A stretch of 64,000 bases of DNA from Stenotrophomonas sp. Iso1 (GCF_027497995.1 NZ_JAODBT010000001.1:806001-870000); one strand, 5' to 3'; numbered from the stretch's first letter, positions 26,201 through 35,279 are shown. A program made the numbers and translations. The notes: generated by a model not told the origin, from the letters alone.

Positions 26201-29200
26201 TGGTACGGATGGCCTTCGTGTTCACCGTCGCGCCGCTCAGCTGCAGGTTGTTCAACCCTGCGCCGGCAAGGGTGCCGGCATCACCCCGCAGATCGAGGGT
26301 GCCGTGTGCGGCAAGTACCAGGCTGGTCTGCCCGCTGCTGGTGCCGTCGATGCGTCCGACCTGCAGGCTGCCGCTGTTGCTGCGCACGCTGAACAACTGC
26401 GGGGTGGCCGAGGCCAGACTGAGATTGCCGAGCATGATTGCGCCATCGGCGGTGATGTTGCCGCTCAGGCGCAGTGGCCCGCCGTTGCGGGTATCGAGGC
26501 TGGCCAGTGCGCGGTTGCTGCCCACGTTGCCACCGAACACGACATCCCTGGCCCGTGCGATGGTCAGCGCGTAACCGCCGTCGACGCTTCCCTGGAAGTT
26601 GATCTCGCCCAACTGGCTGTCCAGCACGGTATCGCCAGCCAGTTCGATGGCGCCCTGGTAGTACTGCAGACCGATGCTGCGGCCCGCCACGGGAAGCTTC
26701 ACGGTGTCAGCGATCGCCACCACGCTGGCCACATCCAGATCCGCGAATGCCAACGTGCCTGTGCCGCGAATGCCGCTGTTGCCGCCGCTCAGCGAGACCG
26801 GGCCACCAAACCGGTTGACCGCGCGCCCCTGATTGTCCGTGTTGTCCAGCTGGATCGAGGTGCCGGCTGCAATGCGCGTGGCCCCACCGACCTCCAGCAT
26901 GCTGCCGGCGCTCTGGCCGAGCCCGCCGCTCAGCGCCAGCGTGAGATCGCCGTTCAGCCTGCTGTTGCCCAGGGTGAGGTTACCTGCGTGCAGTTCGGCA
27001 TTGACGGCACTCAGGCTGACCTCGCCGCTGAAGCGGTTGCCGGCATTGCGCAGGACGATGTCGCCGTCGGAGCTGATACGTGTCTTGCCATCGACCTGGT
27101 AGGCACCGGCCTGGGCCAGCGAGGCGGTGGTACGGATGTCGAGGTTGCCCCTGCTGGTGATGCCCTGGCCGCTGAACTGCGATCCTTCGATGGCGACATT
27201 GGCGGCGCTGAGGTTGCCGTTGACGTGGATCGCACCGTCGGTAACAAGGCCCAGGTCGTAGCCGTTGGGCCGGGTACTGGTTATACCACCGGTGGTGATG
27301 ACGCCACTGCCGGTGCTGGTCAGTCGGGTATTGCCGGCCAGTTGCACATCGCCATCGAGCATGATCGTGCCGCTGCTGGTGATGGCATTGCCAACAGTGA
27401 TGGTAGTGGCCTGGGCGAGCAGGCCTGCCACCGCACCGCTGCCTCCAACCGCACCGCCGAAGGTCAGGTTGCGTGCACTCAGGGACAACGCACCGCCGTC
27501 ACCGTCCACCGTACCGGCAAGCTCCATGTTCCCGGTGGTGGAGGTCAGGCTGCGCGAGCCGACCAGGCGCAGCGGGCCGTAGAAGGCGATGCTGCCGAGG
27601 GCGTTGACGTTGCCGGCCAGCTGGATGCCACCACCGGCATCGACACTCAGGCCCTGCAGCGGCGAGACGCTGCCCACCGCACTGGAGAAAGTGGACAATC
27701 CCCTGGACGCCACGTCCAGGCGATAGCTGCCGTCGATCGTGCCATCGAAGGCGATCGCGCTTCCCTCCAGCGTTGAATTGCCGGTCAGCGTCACCGCGGA
27801 TCGATAGGTCTGGTTGCCAGTGGTCGTGACTGCGCCGTTCAGGCCGATGCTGCCGCCCTGCGCTACGAGGGTTGTTGCATCGATGGTCCCCAACCCCAGC
27901 CTGCCGCTGCCGACCAGCATCAGGTCGGCGCCGGTGGCGTTGACCAGTCCGCCGAAACTGTTGCCGGTGTTGGTCAGCGTGATGTTCCTGCGAGCGCCGG
28001 CGTGGCCTGCGCTGAGGGTGCTGGTGCCGCCGACCGACAAGGCTGCGCCATTGGCCAGGTCGGTGTCGGTGGTCAGCGTCAGGCCAGCACCGACCGTACC
28101 GCCGACGGTGGTGATGCGGTTGCCGGCCTGCGCTAGATTCACGCTGCCTTGCGTGCCCAGCTGCAGCGTGCCCTGCACGGCACCGGCCGTTTGCATCACA
28201 CTGCCCGCCTGGATGGCGATGTCATCGGCGTTGATGTCGCCGGCCAGGCCAACCGCATCGGTGGCCGTCAGATCGACCGATCGGGCAGTGATGTTGCCAC
28301 CGGACATCTGGATGGCGCTTGAGCTGCGGATGGTGAGGCTGCCATCGCCGGCATCGATGGCGTTGGCGATGATGGTTCCGCCGGTGTTGATGCCGACGCT
28401 GGACAGGCCCGGCCCCATCAGCGCGTTCATGCCGATGTTGCGTGCGTTGAGGACACCGGCATTGCTGACGCCGGTGCCGGCGATCGTACTGGCTGCCGTC
28501 GGCAGGAACGTCAACTGCGACATTCCCGAGGACGAGACGCCATTCATGACCGTGGCAGCACCAGCGGCGACCAGGTCGATGTTGCCGTTGGTCGCCGAGA
28601 TGACGCCGGTGTTGGACACGGCGCCACCAATCAGGCTGATACCACCGGCCAGGGCAGTCAGCGTGGCCCCGTTGTTGCTGACCACGGCACTGGTGCCACC
28701 ACCGGCCAGCTGGAAGGTGGGCGAAACCCCGTTGGCGTCCAGCAGCCCCGGAGTGCCGGGTAGCAGCGTGCTGGCCAGCAGCCCACCTACGTTCACTCTG
28801 GCGCCGGCATTGAACGTGATGCCCGCCTGGTTGATCAGGAACACCTGGCCGTTGGACGTCAGCTGACCGCTGATGGCACTGCCCGAATTGCCCGTGACCA
28901 GATTGATCGCCGTCGCCTGCGAACCCTGCAGGAGATTGAACTGAACCGTATTGGCAGCGCCGATGTTGAAGCTGTCCCATTCGATGAGCGAGGCCCGGCT
29001 GGCCTGGTCGATCGTCATCACCGCACCGCTGACGTTGATGATGGCCGAGCCTGACCGGATGATCTGGCCTTGCGGCAGGGTCTGCGCCGTGGCTTGCAGA
29101 CTGCCGGTGAGCAGCAGCGCGGCAGTCAATGCCAGCAGCACGTGTCGCTGGGGCAGGCGCATGGTCGGGTGCTGCCCATTACGCGGCGTCGAGCAGACTT

Positions 29201-29261
29201 CTGCCGCTACCTGCACCACTCCCAGCACATGATTGAAAACAAGTCGATAAATGCGATTCAT
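23253..29261 (-). CDS. Filamentous haemagglutinin-type two-partner secretion adhesin (TpsA)
   Basis: This 2002-residue protein starts with an extended signal peptide region (MNRIYRLVFNHVLGVVQVAAE) and a hydrophobic core, with cleavage near residue 60 (ATAQ^TLPQG). The TPS secretion domain follows (about residues 61-310), including FNLLQGSQATAINLV and NGQVFLINQAGITFNAGARV. The centre (310-1450) is a beta-helix of imperfect repeats such as NAGNRFSGRVTL. Residues about 1537-1942 hold five 81-residue MBG-type repeats beginning AGLTITAGNGNKTYGQNGGL. The protein ends with a short non-repetitive tail. There is no VENN motif or toxin-like C-terminus, so it looks like an adhesin and not a CdiA toxin. 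It lies 11 bases after its tpsB partner. Confidence 0.93.
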   Translation of the reverse strand: MNRIYRLVFNHVLGVVQVAAEVCSTPRNGQHPTMRLPQRHVLLALTAALLLTGSLQATAQTLPQGQIIRSGSAIINVSGAVMTIDQASRASLIEWDSFNIGAANTVQFNLLQGSQATAINLVTGNSGSAISGQLTSNGQVFLINQAGITFNAGARVNVGGLLASTLLPGTPGLLDANGVSPTFQLAGGGTSAVVSNNGATLTALAGGISLIGGAVSNTGVISATNGNIDLVAAGAATVMNGVSSSGMSQLTFLPTAASTIAGTGVSNAGVLNARNIGMNALMGPGLSSVGINTGGTIIANAIDAGDGSLTIRSSSAIQMSGGNITARSVDLTATDAVGLAGDINADDIAIQAGSVMQTAGAVQGTLQLGTQGSVNLAQAGNRITTVGGTVGAGLTLTTDTDLANGAALSVGGTSTLSAGHAGARRNITLTNTGNSFGGLVNATGADLMLVGSGRLGLGTIDATTLVAQGGSIGLNGAVTTTGNQTYRSAVTLTGNSTLEGSAIAFDGTIDGSYRLDVASRGLSTFSSAVGSVSPLQGLSVDAGGGIQLAGNVNALGSIAFYGPLRLVGSRSLTSTTGNMELAGTVDGDGGALSLSARNLTFGGAVGGSGAVAGLLAQATTITVGNAITSSGTIMLDGDVQLAGNTRLTSTGSGVITTGGITSTRPNGYDLGLVTDGAIHVNGNLSAANVAIEGSQFSGQGITSRGNLDIRTTASLAQAGAYQVDGKTRISSDGDIVLRNAGNRFSGEVSLSAVNAELHAGNLTLGNSRLNGDLTLALSGGLGQSAGSMLEVGGATRIAAGTSIQLDNTDNQGRAVNRFGGPVSLSGGNSGIRGTGTLAFADLDVASVVAIADTVKLPVAGRSIGLQYYQGAIELAGDTVLDSQLGEINFQGSVDGGYALTIARARDVVFGGNVGSNRALASLDTRNGGPLRLSGNITADGAIMLGNLSLASATPQLFSVRSNSGSLQVGRIDGTSSGQTSLVLAAHGTLDLRGDAGTLAGAGLNNLQLSGATVNTKAIRTSGRLDIASTSGFAQNGVLNVGGNASFTAGSGGDLTLDTEPNTFGGTVALQGKQARIGAQSALALDGVDVAALDASSATSLSLADAHIAGRAGLDAASLLIDDARIDGALVASASAGDIRQGSGSLVIGSNSQLAASNDIVLGNAGNQLGSALQASGRDVVLTSATALDLQQLQATRDATLSGNGVRLGSLSAQGALSIDSSAAITQADALQVGGNSRFVATDDITLANAGNRFSGRVTLDGRNVAVTSADGLLLDTVRAKGNFGARAGSAGISQNAALQVDGRSDLISSGAITLGRKDNQFGDVVTIQGRTAEIATAGALSLGDITAGQLKADADGNLRLTGRILADDVALATQALFDNRAGADAIRLNGNGSWHIYLSSPTLAHTFGHLDSGNTAVWNTAAFAGTSAGGNRYLFAWQPTLTFVANTLRKTYGDTLALGNAFSVSGAMAGVLGAYKTDDPMALFTGTPEITSAGAAAGANVSGSPYQIDIRQGTLDTSASGYALAFATGQLAIDPRSLIISAGNGNKTYGQNGGLGGYNANGLVNGDTLTSVDLGSGGTSATANVGDYTITASNADGTGLSNYDITYVDGTLSIGKAGLTITAGNGNKTYGQNGGLGGYGVNGLLNNDNVSSVALGSNGSAATANVGDYTITASNADGSGLSNYDITYVDGTLSIGKAGLTITAGNGSKTYGQNGGLGGYSIDGLLNSDNVSSVALGSNGSAATANVGNYTITASNADGSGLSNYDITYVDGTLSIGKAGLTITAGNGNKTYGQNGGLGGYSIDGLLNNDAVSSVALSSNGTAATANVGDYTITASNADGTGLSNYDITYTDGVLSIGKAGLIISANNASRRIGQSSSFNGYTAEGLVNGDTIDDVRLFSDGSDLNAQPGGYAILASDAQGARLGNYDITYREGTLDVAGVSSRQNLQVAREVAATLSRPAPRALTGSSDAPLYRLNEAAITPASDACTSLGQIQCLTRQPE
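23435..24650 (-). repeat. Five tandem 243-bp repeats (81-residue MBG domains) in the adhesin gene
   Basis: The repeat boundary motif (GGCCGGCCTT on the plus strand) recurs at 23921, 24164 and 24407, with degenerate copies at 23678 and 24650, every 243 bases exactly. The three central units are nearly identical in DNA. The unit at 23435-23678 is the most divergent (ends YREGTLDVAG). The spacing keeps the reading frame, so copies can be gained or lost without disrupting the protein. Confidence 0.92.
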
Positions 29262-29272
29262 GGCGAAGGTCC

Positions 29273-30961
29273 TCAGAAAGTGGTGCTGATGCGGGCCCAG
29301 TACTGGGTGCTGCGGCCATCACTGCCGCGGTAGCTGCCGGTGGGTTTGGCAGCGCTCATATCCAGGCGCAGTTCCGGTTGCCACGGCAGGCGCAGGCCCA
29401 GCCCGACGCCGGCACCTTCCGTGGTGATCGGCAGTACGCCCAAGCGGCGGTTGTCCGGCGCCGGCGAGGTGCGGCCCCAGTCGTAGAACAGGTTCACTTC
29501 GATCAGGTCACCCCAGCGGCGGCCATTGAAGGGCGAGGGGATATCGGCAAAACCCGGTGCGCTGAGCTGGTATTCGAACGTGGCCTGCACGCCGCGATCG
29601 CCCAATGCCGCCGATAGCGGATAGGCGCGCACGCTGGTCGGCCCACCCACGCTGAACTGCTCCATCGGCGTCAGTGCGTCCTCGGTGAACTGGGCGCTGC
29701 CGCGCAACAGCAGGCGCTGGTTGCCGGGCAGGGCTTGCAGGCGCGCCAGCGTCATGCGTCCCACCCAGAAGTAGGGGGCATGCGAGTTGTAAAGCCAGTT
29801 GAACGGAGAAGACTCATCGTTGACCGATTTGCGCAGCGACATCTGGGCCAGATTCATCCCGCGCCAGCGACGGTCGGTATGGCGCAGGCTCACGCCGGCA
29901 TCGAGCACATCGAAGGTGTGCCGCGACAGCAGCATGCCCAGCCCTTCCAGCTCGGACTCTTCGTGGATCCAGCGCGCTGATGCCTGCACCTGCAGATCGG
30001 TGCGCTGGACGAACTTCCAGTCGCCGCCGGCGTAGAACATGGTGGTTGGGCCCTTAAGACGCATGGCGGCGAACGGCCCGCTGTTGACCTCCATCTCGCT
30101 GCGGCTGACGCCGACGATGCCGCTCAACCCCGGCACATCGTCGAACGGCACGCTGAGCGAAAGGGCCGCCTGCCAACTATCGGCCGGGTCCAGCCCGTAG
30201 CCGACGCTGGCGGCCAGCACATCGCCGGCGTCCAGCGCATTGAACGCGCTCACGCCCAGCTCGGCGCGGTATTTGCCGGTGCTGTCGGTGCCGTGGTTAC
30301 TCAGGCCAGCGGTGATTTCGTAGGGACGGTCACTATCGCGAGCGACCAGCACGATGTCGGTTTCACCGGGGTTCTCACCGGGTTGCAGCACCGAGGTGAC
30401 CGATACGCCAGGCAGGTCACGGGCATAGAGCAGGGCGCGTTCCAGCTCAGCCTGCCGCAACGGACGGCCGATCAGGCCCAGGCTGCTGGCGTTGAGCTGG
30501 CCATCGCGATAACGCTGGCTGCCCTGCACCAGCACCCGGCCGACGCGGCCTTCCATCACCTTTAGCGTCAGTGTCTGGCTGTCGCCGATCTGCTGCGGCG
30601 GCACGTAGGCCACCGAGACCAGAAAACCGGCCTCGCGGTAGGCCTGGGTGATGCGCGCGGTGATCTGTTCGATCTGCTCGAAACTGAGCGCGGCCGGCAG
30701 GGTGGGGCTGATATCGCGCAGGGCCTGGTTGGCGACTGCGTCGATGGTCGCCTGGTTGATGCCGCTGGCCGGATGTTCGCCCACGCCTTCGACCGTGATG
30801 CGTGCGATCTGCAGGGTGGCTGCTGCCGTGGAGCCGGCATCGGCGGGCTGCGCCAAGGCCATCTGGCCGGAGGCTGCCGCCAGCACCGCGGCCATCAGGG
30901 CCACGCGCAACGGCAAAGAACGGGAGGGACGGTAAGGCGTAGTGCAGCCAGGGTGACGCAT
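29273..30961 (-). CDS. Two-partner secretion outer-membrane transporter (TpsB, ShlB/FhaC family)
   Basis: This 562-residue protein is the dedicated Omp85-superfamily channel for the adhesin downstream. The signal peptide ends MALAQ (about residue 38). Two POTRA domains follow (about 50-125 and 126-200; FEQIEQITARITQAYREAGFLVS and LTLKVMEGRVGRVLVQG), then a 16-strand barrel with the TpsB motif GGPTSVRAYPLSAALGDRG and a C-terminal Phe. The ATG at 30961 has AAGGA upstream; upstream in-frame codons would give no signal peptide at the N-terminus. The 241-base leader before it contains small hairpins. Confidence 0.95.
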   Translation of the reverse strand: MRHPGCTTPYRPSRSLPLRVALMAAVLAAASGQMALAQPADAGSTAAATLQIARITVEGVGEHPASGINQATIDAVANQALRDISPTLPAALSFEQIEQITARITQAYREAGFLVSVAYVPPQQIGDSQTLTLKVMEGRVGRVLVQGSQRYRDGQLNASSLGLIGRPLRQAELERALLYARDLPGVSVTSVLQPGENPGETDIVLVARDSDRPYEITAGLSNHGTDSTGKYRAELGVSAFNALDAGDVLAASVGYGLDPADSWQAALSLSVPFDDVPGLSGIVGVSRSEMEVNSGPFAAMRLKGPTTMFYAGGDWKFVQRTDLQVQASARWIHEESELEGLGMLLSRHTFDVLDAGVSLRHTDRRWRGMNLAQMSLRKSVNDESSPFNWLYNSHAPYFWVGRMTLARLQALPGNQRLLLRGSAQFTEDALTPMEQFSVGGPTSVRAYPLSAALGDRGVQATFEYQLSAPGFADIPSPFNGRRWGDLIEVNLFYDWGRTSPAPDNRRLGVLPITTEGAGVGLGLRLPWQPELRLDMSAAKPTGSYRGSDGRSTQYWARISTTF

Positions 30962-31163
30962 CGGTGGTAGTTCCTTGCGGTTCAAAAGGGGCCGACGGGC
31001 TACTTGGAGCCCGTGGCTTACTTGGTTAACCGTGGAAACCACGCCAGAACGATCATCGAATTCAGGCAATCGTTTGATTTTGTGACAAATGCCGCCTTTG
31101 GACCGGCCGGCCGGGCGGGCGCGGTGGCGCCGAAGAACAGCCAGCTCGGCGGCCGGAACGGGC

Positions 31164-31169
31164 TACAAT
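31164..31169 (+). promoter_or_regulatory. Probable -10 box of glyA
   Basis: TACAAT lies 34 bases upstream of the glyA ATG. A matching -35 box at 16-18 bases is not evident, so this is a partial promoter call. Confidence 0.35.
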
Positions 31170-31202
31170 CGGCAGCTCCCTCGCCCAGTACCAGGAGCTG
31201 TG

Positions 31203-32456
31203 ATGTTCTCGCGTGATGTCCGTATCGAGTCCTACGATCCCGAGTTGGCCAAGGCCATTGCTGCCGAATGCCAGCGTCAGGAAGACCATGTCGAGCTGAT
31301 TGCCAGCGAGAACTACGCCAGCCCGATGGTGATGGAAGCGCAGGGCAGCCAGCTGACCAACAAGTACGCCGAAGGCTACCCGGGCAAGCGCTATTACGGC
31401 GGCTGTGAGTACGTGGACGTGGCCGAAAAGCTGGCCATTGACCGCCTCAAGCAGCTGTTTGGTGCCGACTACGCCAACGTGCAGCCGCACAGTGGCTCGC
31501 AGGCCAACCAGGCCGTTTACTTCGCACTGCTGCAGCCGGGCGACACCATCCTGGGCATGAGTCTGGCCCACGGCGGTCACCTGACCCACGGTGCCAAGGT
31601 CAATGCTTCGGGCAAGATTTTCAACGCCGTCCAGTACGGCGTGAACGAGGCCGGCCTGATCGACTATGACGAAGTCGAGCGCCTGGCCCTGGAGCACAAG
31701 CCGAAGATGGTGGTGGCTGGTTTCTCTGCCTATTCGCAGGTCGTTGATTGGGCGCGTTTCCGCGCCATTGCCGACAAGGTGGGCGCCTATCTGTTCGTGG
31801 ACATGGCGCACGTTGCTGGCCTGATCGCCGCAGGTGTCTACCCGAACCCGATCGAGCATGCACATGTAGTGACCTCGACCACCCACAAGACCCTGCGTGG
31901 TCCGCGCGGTGGCTTCATCATCGCCAAGGGCGCGGGTGAGGAAATCGAGAAGAAGCTGCAGTCGATCGTGTTCCCGGGTATTCAGGGCGGCCCGCTGATG
32001 CACGTTATCGCTGCCAAGGCCGTGGCCTTCAAGGAAGCACTGGAGCCGGAATTCAAGGCGTACCAGCAGCAGGTGGTGAAGAACGCGCAGGCCATGGCCA
32101 AGACGCTGATTTCGCGCGGCTACAAGATTGTCTCCGGCGGTACCGAAAACCATCTGATGCTGGTGGACATGATCGGCAAGGACGTGTCCGGCAAGGATGC
32201 GGAAGCCGCGCTGGGCAAGGCCCACATCACCGTCAACAAGAACTCGGTGCCAAACGACCCGCGTTCGCCGTTCGTGACTTCGGGTTTGCGCCTGGGCACC
32301 CCGGCCATCACCACCCGCGGTTACAAGGAAGCCGACAGCGTCGCGTTGGCCAACTGGATCGCCGATGTGCTGGACAACCCGGCCGACGAGAACGTCATTG
32401 CCGGCGTGCGTGAGAACGTCACCCTGCAGTGCAAGCAGTTCCCGGTTTACGGCTGA
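31203..32456 (+). CDS. glyA: Serine hydroxymethyltransferase
   Basis: The 417-residue PLP enzyme converts serine and tetrahydrofolate into glycine and methylene-tetrahydrofolate, the main one-carbon source. It begins [22 protein letters not shown] and contains the active-site lysine motif [16 protein letters not shown] and the [16 protein letters not shown] and [17 protein letters not shown] segments. An AGGAG Shine-Dalgarno lies upstream and the TACAAT box marks a likely promoter. It is divergent from the TPS pair. Length and motifs are canonical. Confidence 0.98.
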   Translation: MFSRDVRIESYDPELAKAIAAECQRQEDHVELIASENYASPMVMEAQGSQLTNKYAEGYPGKRYYGGCEYVDVAEKLAIDRLKQLFGADYANVQPHSGSQANQAVYFALLQPGDTILGMSLAHGGHLTHGAKVNASGKIFNAVQYGVNEAGLIDYDEVERLALEHKPKMVVAGFSAYSQVVDWARFRAIADKVGAYLFVDMAHVAGLIAAGVYPNPIEHAHVVTSTTHKTLRGPRGGFIIAKGAGEEIEKKLQSIVFPGIQGGPLMHVIAAKAVAFKEALEPEFKAYQQQVVKNAQAMAKTLISRGYKIVSGGTENHLMLVDMIGKDVSGKDAEAALGKAHITVNKNSVPNDPRSPFVTSGLRLGTPAITTRGYKEADSVALANWIADVLDNPADENVIAGVRENVTLQCKQFPVYG

Positions 32457-32465
32457 CGGTTTTTA

Positions 32466-32492
32466 CCGGTGCCAGCCTTGTGCTGGCACCGG
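32466..32492 (+). terminator. Strong hairpin after glyA (terminator-like)
   Basis: A perfect 10-base stem (CCGGTGCCAG / CTGGCACCGG) with a seven-base loop begins 10 bases after the glyA stop. It lacks a T-run on the 3' side, so it may instead protect the 3' end or act as a repeat element. Confidence 0.5.
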
Positions 32493-32629
32493 ATCGTTGA
32501 AGGGATCGCCACCGTCAGGGTGGTCAAACCCCGGGCCGGGCAGCCTTGCTCCATCCCGGGGTTTGCTGTATCTGCGTTGTAGTGATTTCCGCGCCGTGTT
32601 GTCGGCGCCCGATGTTCAAGGCGAGATTG

Positions 32630-33151
32630 ATGCACTGCCCGTTCTGCCAACACACCGATACCCGCGTCATCGACTCACGCGTTTCCGAAGACGGCGCCAC
32701 CATTCGCCGCCGTCGTGGCTGCGAAGCCTGTGGTGAGCGTTTCAGCACGTTGGAAACCATCGAACTCAAATTGCCGGTCATCGTCAAAAGTGATGGCGGG
32801 CGCGAGGCATTCGATGCGCGCAAGTTGCGGGTAGGGTTCGATCGCGCGCTGCGCAAACGGCCCGTCTCTGAAGAGCGCATCGAAGCCGCCGTGCGTGCGG
32901 TGGTGCATCAGCTGCGCATGTGCGGTGAGCGCGAAGTGCCGTCCATTCGCCTGGGTGAGTTCGTCATGGATGAGCTGCGCAAGCTCGACCATGTTGGTTA
33001 CGTTCGCTTTGCCTCGGTTTACCGTAGTTTCGAGGACGTGGCTGACTTCCGCGATGAGATTGAGAAGCTCGAACGCGATCACCCGGCCGGTGACGACCAG
33101 TTGCCCTTGCTGGAAGGCGGCGCCCGTCGCGCCAAGAAAGCCGCGCGCTGA
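32630..33151 (+). CDS. nrdR: Transcriptional repressor NrdR
   Basis: This 173-residue repressor of ribonucleotide reductase genes has a zinc ribbon of four cysteines (Cys3, Cys6, Cys31, Cys34: CPFC...CEAC), followed by an ATP-cone ([25 protein letters not shown]) that senses ATP/dATP. It binds NrdR boxes upstream of nrd operons elsewhere. The start [13 protein letters not shown] is the invariant beginning of the family. The neighbourhood glyA-nrdR-ribD is common in gammaproteobacteria. Confidence 0.97.
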   Translation: MHCPFCQHTDTRVIDSRVSEDGATIRRRRGCEACGERFSTLETIELKLPVIVKSDGGREAFDARKLRVGFDRALRKRPVSEERIEAAVRAVVHQLRMCGEREVPSIRLGEFVMDELRKLDHVGYVRFASVYRSFEDVADFRDEIEKLERDHPAGDDQLPLLEGGARRAKKAAR

Positions 33152-33156
33152 AACCC

Positions 33157-33624
33157 ATGTACATCGTCAATCTGCATGACCGGCCGGCGTTGCTGCCGGC
33201 GTTGGCTGCCGCACATGTGCAGGCATTCGGCGAGCTGCTGCCTGACTGGACACTACTTCAGGCCGAACAGGAACTGCGTGCACAACAGCGCGACGCCATT
33301 CCGTGCACTTGGCTGGCGGAGGATGAAGCAGGGTGGCTGGGTTCGGTGAGTCTGCTGCATGACGATCACGAGCAGATCCGAGGTTGGTCGCCCTGGTTGG
33401 CATCGCTGTATGTGCAGCCACGCGGGCGCGGCAAAGGTGTCGGCGCGCAGTTGGTGCGGCACTGTGTTGCGCAGGCCGCGGCCCTCGATGTGCCGATCCT
33501 GTATCTGTACTGCGAAGCGCCCATGGTGGCGTGGTACCGCAGGCTGGGTTGGCGTGAACACACAACACTGCAACTCGGCCCGCTCGCCATCACCGTGATG
33601 GAAATCGACACGCAGCAAGCGTGA
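33157..33624 (+). CDS. GNAT-family N-acetyltransferase
   Basis: This 155-residue acetyl-CoA-dependent acyltransferase has the acetyl-CoA pyrophosphate loop LYVQPRGRGKGVGAQLV and the later helix VAWYRRLGWRE. The substrate is unknown. The start lies 5 bases after nrdR, which suggests co-transcription, although this gene is not usual between nrdR and ribD. Confidence 0.85.
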   Translation: MYIVNLHDRPALLPALAAAHVQAFGELLPDWTLLQAEQELRAQQRDAIPCTWLAEDEAGWLGSVSLLHDDHEQIRGWSPWLASLYVQPRGRGKGVGAQLVRHCVAQAAALDVPILYLYCEAPMVAWYRRLGWREHTTLQLGPLAITVMEIDTQQA

Positions 33625-33658
33625 GTGCTGCGCTGTCAGCGCATACACTCCTTCACGT

Positions 33659-33765
33659 CGTCATTCCCGTGCAGGCGGGAATCGCTCTTGAGCGGTGCTG
33701 GGGTCTGTTGTTCGATCTGGCAACAATCAAGGGTATGAGCGAATCCCGCCTGCGCGGGAATGACG
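33659..33765. repeat. Paired REP-like inverted repeats
   Basis: A 29-base element at 33659-33687 (starting CGTCATTCCCGTGCAGGCGG) is repeated in inverse orientation at 33737-33765 with two mismatches, separated by 49 bases. Each arm is itself a small hairpin (ATTCCCG/CGGGAAT). The CGTCATTCCCGC core is a widespread REP-type intergenic motif. The pair can fold into one long stem. Confidence 0.8.
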
Positions 33766-33801
33766 AATCACTATTGCGTCGTTGTTGTCCGGGAGACCTC
33801 C

Positions 33802-34899
33802 ATGAGCCCATTCACTGCCACTGATCACCTGCTGTTGGCCCGCGCCTTGCGTCTTGCCGAGCGCGCGGCCTGGACCACGCGGCCAAACCCGATGGTTGGC
33901 TGCGTCATCGCCCATGGCGACGAGGTGGTGGGTGAGGGTTGGCACCAACGTGCCGGTGGCCCGCATGCGGAAGTGTTCGCTTTGCGCCAGGCCGGTGAGC
34001 GTGCACGCGGTGCTACCGCCTACGTCACCTTGGAGCCGTGCGCGCATTACGGGCGCACGCCGCCGTGTGCGTTGGCCTTGATCGAAGCAGGCGTGGGGCG
34101 CGTGGTCGCGGCAATGGGTGACCCGTTCCCGGATGTGGATGGCGGCGGGTTCGCCTTGCTGCGGCAGGCGGGTATCGAGGTGGCCGTGGGTTTGATGGGC
34201 GACAAGGCGCGTGAACTCAATCGCGGGTTTTTGTCGCGCATCGAGCGTGGTCGTCCGTTCGTGCGTATCAAGCTTGCCGGCAGTGTGGATGGGCGCACCG
34301 CGATGGCCAATGGCGAATCCAAATGGGTTACCGGCGAATCGGCGCGTGCCGATGTGCAGCAATGGCGTGCGCGTGCCGGCGCCATCCTGACCGGAGCGGC
34401 GACGGTGCTGGCCGATGATCCACTGCTGACCGCTCGGCCTTCAACCGGTGACTTCCTGCCGCCATTGCGGGTGGTGCTGGACGCGCAATTGCGCACGCTG
34501 CACTGCGCGCGGGTGCGCGAAGGCGATGCCGCGACGTTGTACCTGCACGATCCTGCAGTGACCCCTCCCGTGTTGGAAAACGCGGAGTTCGCCGCATTGC
34601 CGTTGCTGGCCGACGGCCGCTTCGACCTGCAGGCGGTGATGGCTTTGTTGGGCGAGCGTGGCATCAACGACGTGCATGTCGAGGCTGGCCCCACGTTGTG
34701 CGGTGCCTTGCTCAAGGCCGGGCTGGCCGATGAGTTGCTGCTTTATGTCGCACCGTTGCTGATGGGCGACAGTGCCAAGCCGTTGTTGGCGGGGCTGGGC
34801 ATCGCGTCGATGGCGCAGGCGGTTCCGCTGGAAGTGGTCGATGCGCGGATGTTGGGCAAAGATCTGCGGCTTCAATTCAGGCCCGAGCGCCAGGCGTGA
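33802..34899 (+). CDS. ribD: Bifunctional riboflavin biosynthesis deaminase/reductase RibD
   Basis: This 365-residue enzyme carries out the second and third steps of riboflavin synthesis. The N-terminal deaminase domain has the zinc site GGPHAEVFAL (His55-Ala-Glu57) with Cys80 and Cys89 in EPCAHYGRTPPC. The C-terminal reductase domain contains FVRIKLAGSVDGRTAMANGE and INDVHVEAGPTLCGALLKAGLADEL (NADPH site). The start at 33802 has GGGAG before it. It stands 220 bases ahead of the FMN riboswitch, thus outside its control unless read-through occurs. Confidence 0.97.
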   Translation: MSPFTATDHLLLARALRLAERAAWTTRPNPMVGCVIAHGDEVVGEGWHQRAGGPHAEVFALRQAGERARGATAYVTLEPCAHYGRTPPCALALIEAGVGRVVAAMGDPFPDVDGGGFALLRQAGIEVAVGLMGDKARELNRGFLSRIERGRPFVRIKLAGSVDGRTAMANGESKWVTGESARADVQQWRARAGAILTGAATVLADDPLLTARPSTGDFLPPLRVVLDAQLRTLHCARVREGDAATLYLHDPAVTPPVLENAEFAALPLLADGRFDLQAVMALLGERGINDVHVEAGPTLCGALLKAGLADELLLYVAPLLMGDSAKPLLAGLGIASMAQAVPLEVVDARMLGKDLRLQFRPERQA

Positions 34900-35078
34900 G
34901 CCAAGAAGGCAGAGGTGCAGGAAATCCCACCTCTCCTCGGCGCTCGCTGTCGCCATGCGGAAGGGTGGAGCGTTTGTTTTTGTTCCCCCTCGCTCGTTTC
35001 CCCCAGCCCCACCAAGCCTGAACAAACCTCCGCTGAAACACTGCGTCCAGCCTGCTGGACACTGGCCGAGAACCGGGC

Positions 35079-35087
35079 TGGTACAAT
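35079..35087 (+). promoter_or_regulatory. Extended -10 promoter for the ribE operon
   Basis: TGGTACAAT is an extended -10 box (TGnTACAAT) about 32 bases before the riboswitch, so transcription would start near 35094. A -35 at normal spacing is poor, as often with extended -10 promoters. Confidence 0.5.
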
Positions 35088-35118
35088 GCGCCGGCCGGTT
35101 CGCCGGCAATCACAAACG

Positions 35119-35279
35119 TCTTCAGGGCGGGGTGCAACTCCCCACCGGCGGTAGGTAAGGAACCCCCGATGGGGACCCTCACAAGCCCGCGAGCGCTTTG
35201 GTTGGCTCTGCCAGCCAAAGGTCAGCAGATCCGGTCAGATGCCGGAGCCGACGGTCATAGTCCGGATGAAAGAAGACGG
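35119..35279 (+). ncRNA. FMN riboswitch (RFN element)
   Basis: All conserved blocks of the RFN element are present in order: TCAGGGCGGGGTGCAACTCC, CACCGGCGGTA, AGCCCGCGAGCG, GTCAGCAGATCCGGT, AGCCGACGGTCATAGTCCGG and ATGAAAGAAGACG. On binding FMN it should turn off the downstream genes. It controls ribE-ribBA and probably the rest of the operon. It lies between ribD and ribE, not ahead of ribD. Confidence 0.95.

Noticed and set aside
23253..29261. Long plus-strand open frames opposite the large adhesin gene (for example 24672-25913 and 25944-27776)
   Set aside because: They are mirror frames of a repetitive GC-rich gene; composition (Ala/Val/Gly-rich, no motifs) and lack of start signals make them shadows.
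31070..31202. Glycine riboswitch upstream of glyA
   Set aside because: The conserved glycine aptamer blocks are not visible in this short leader.
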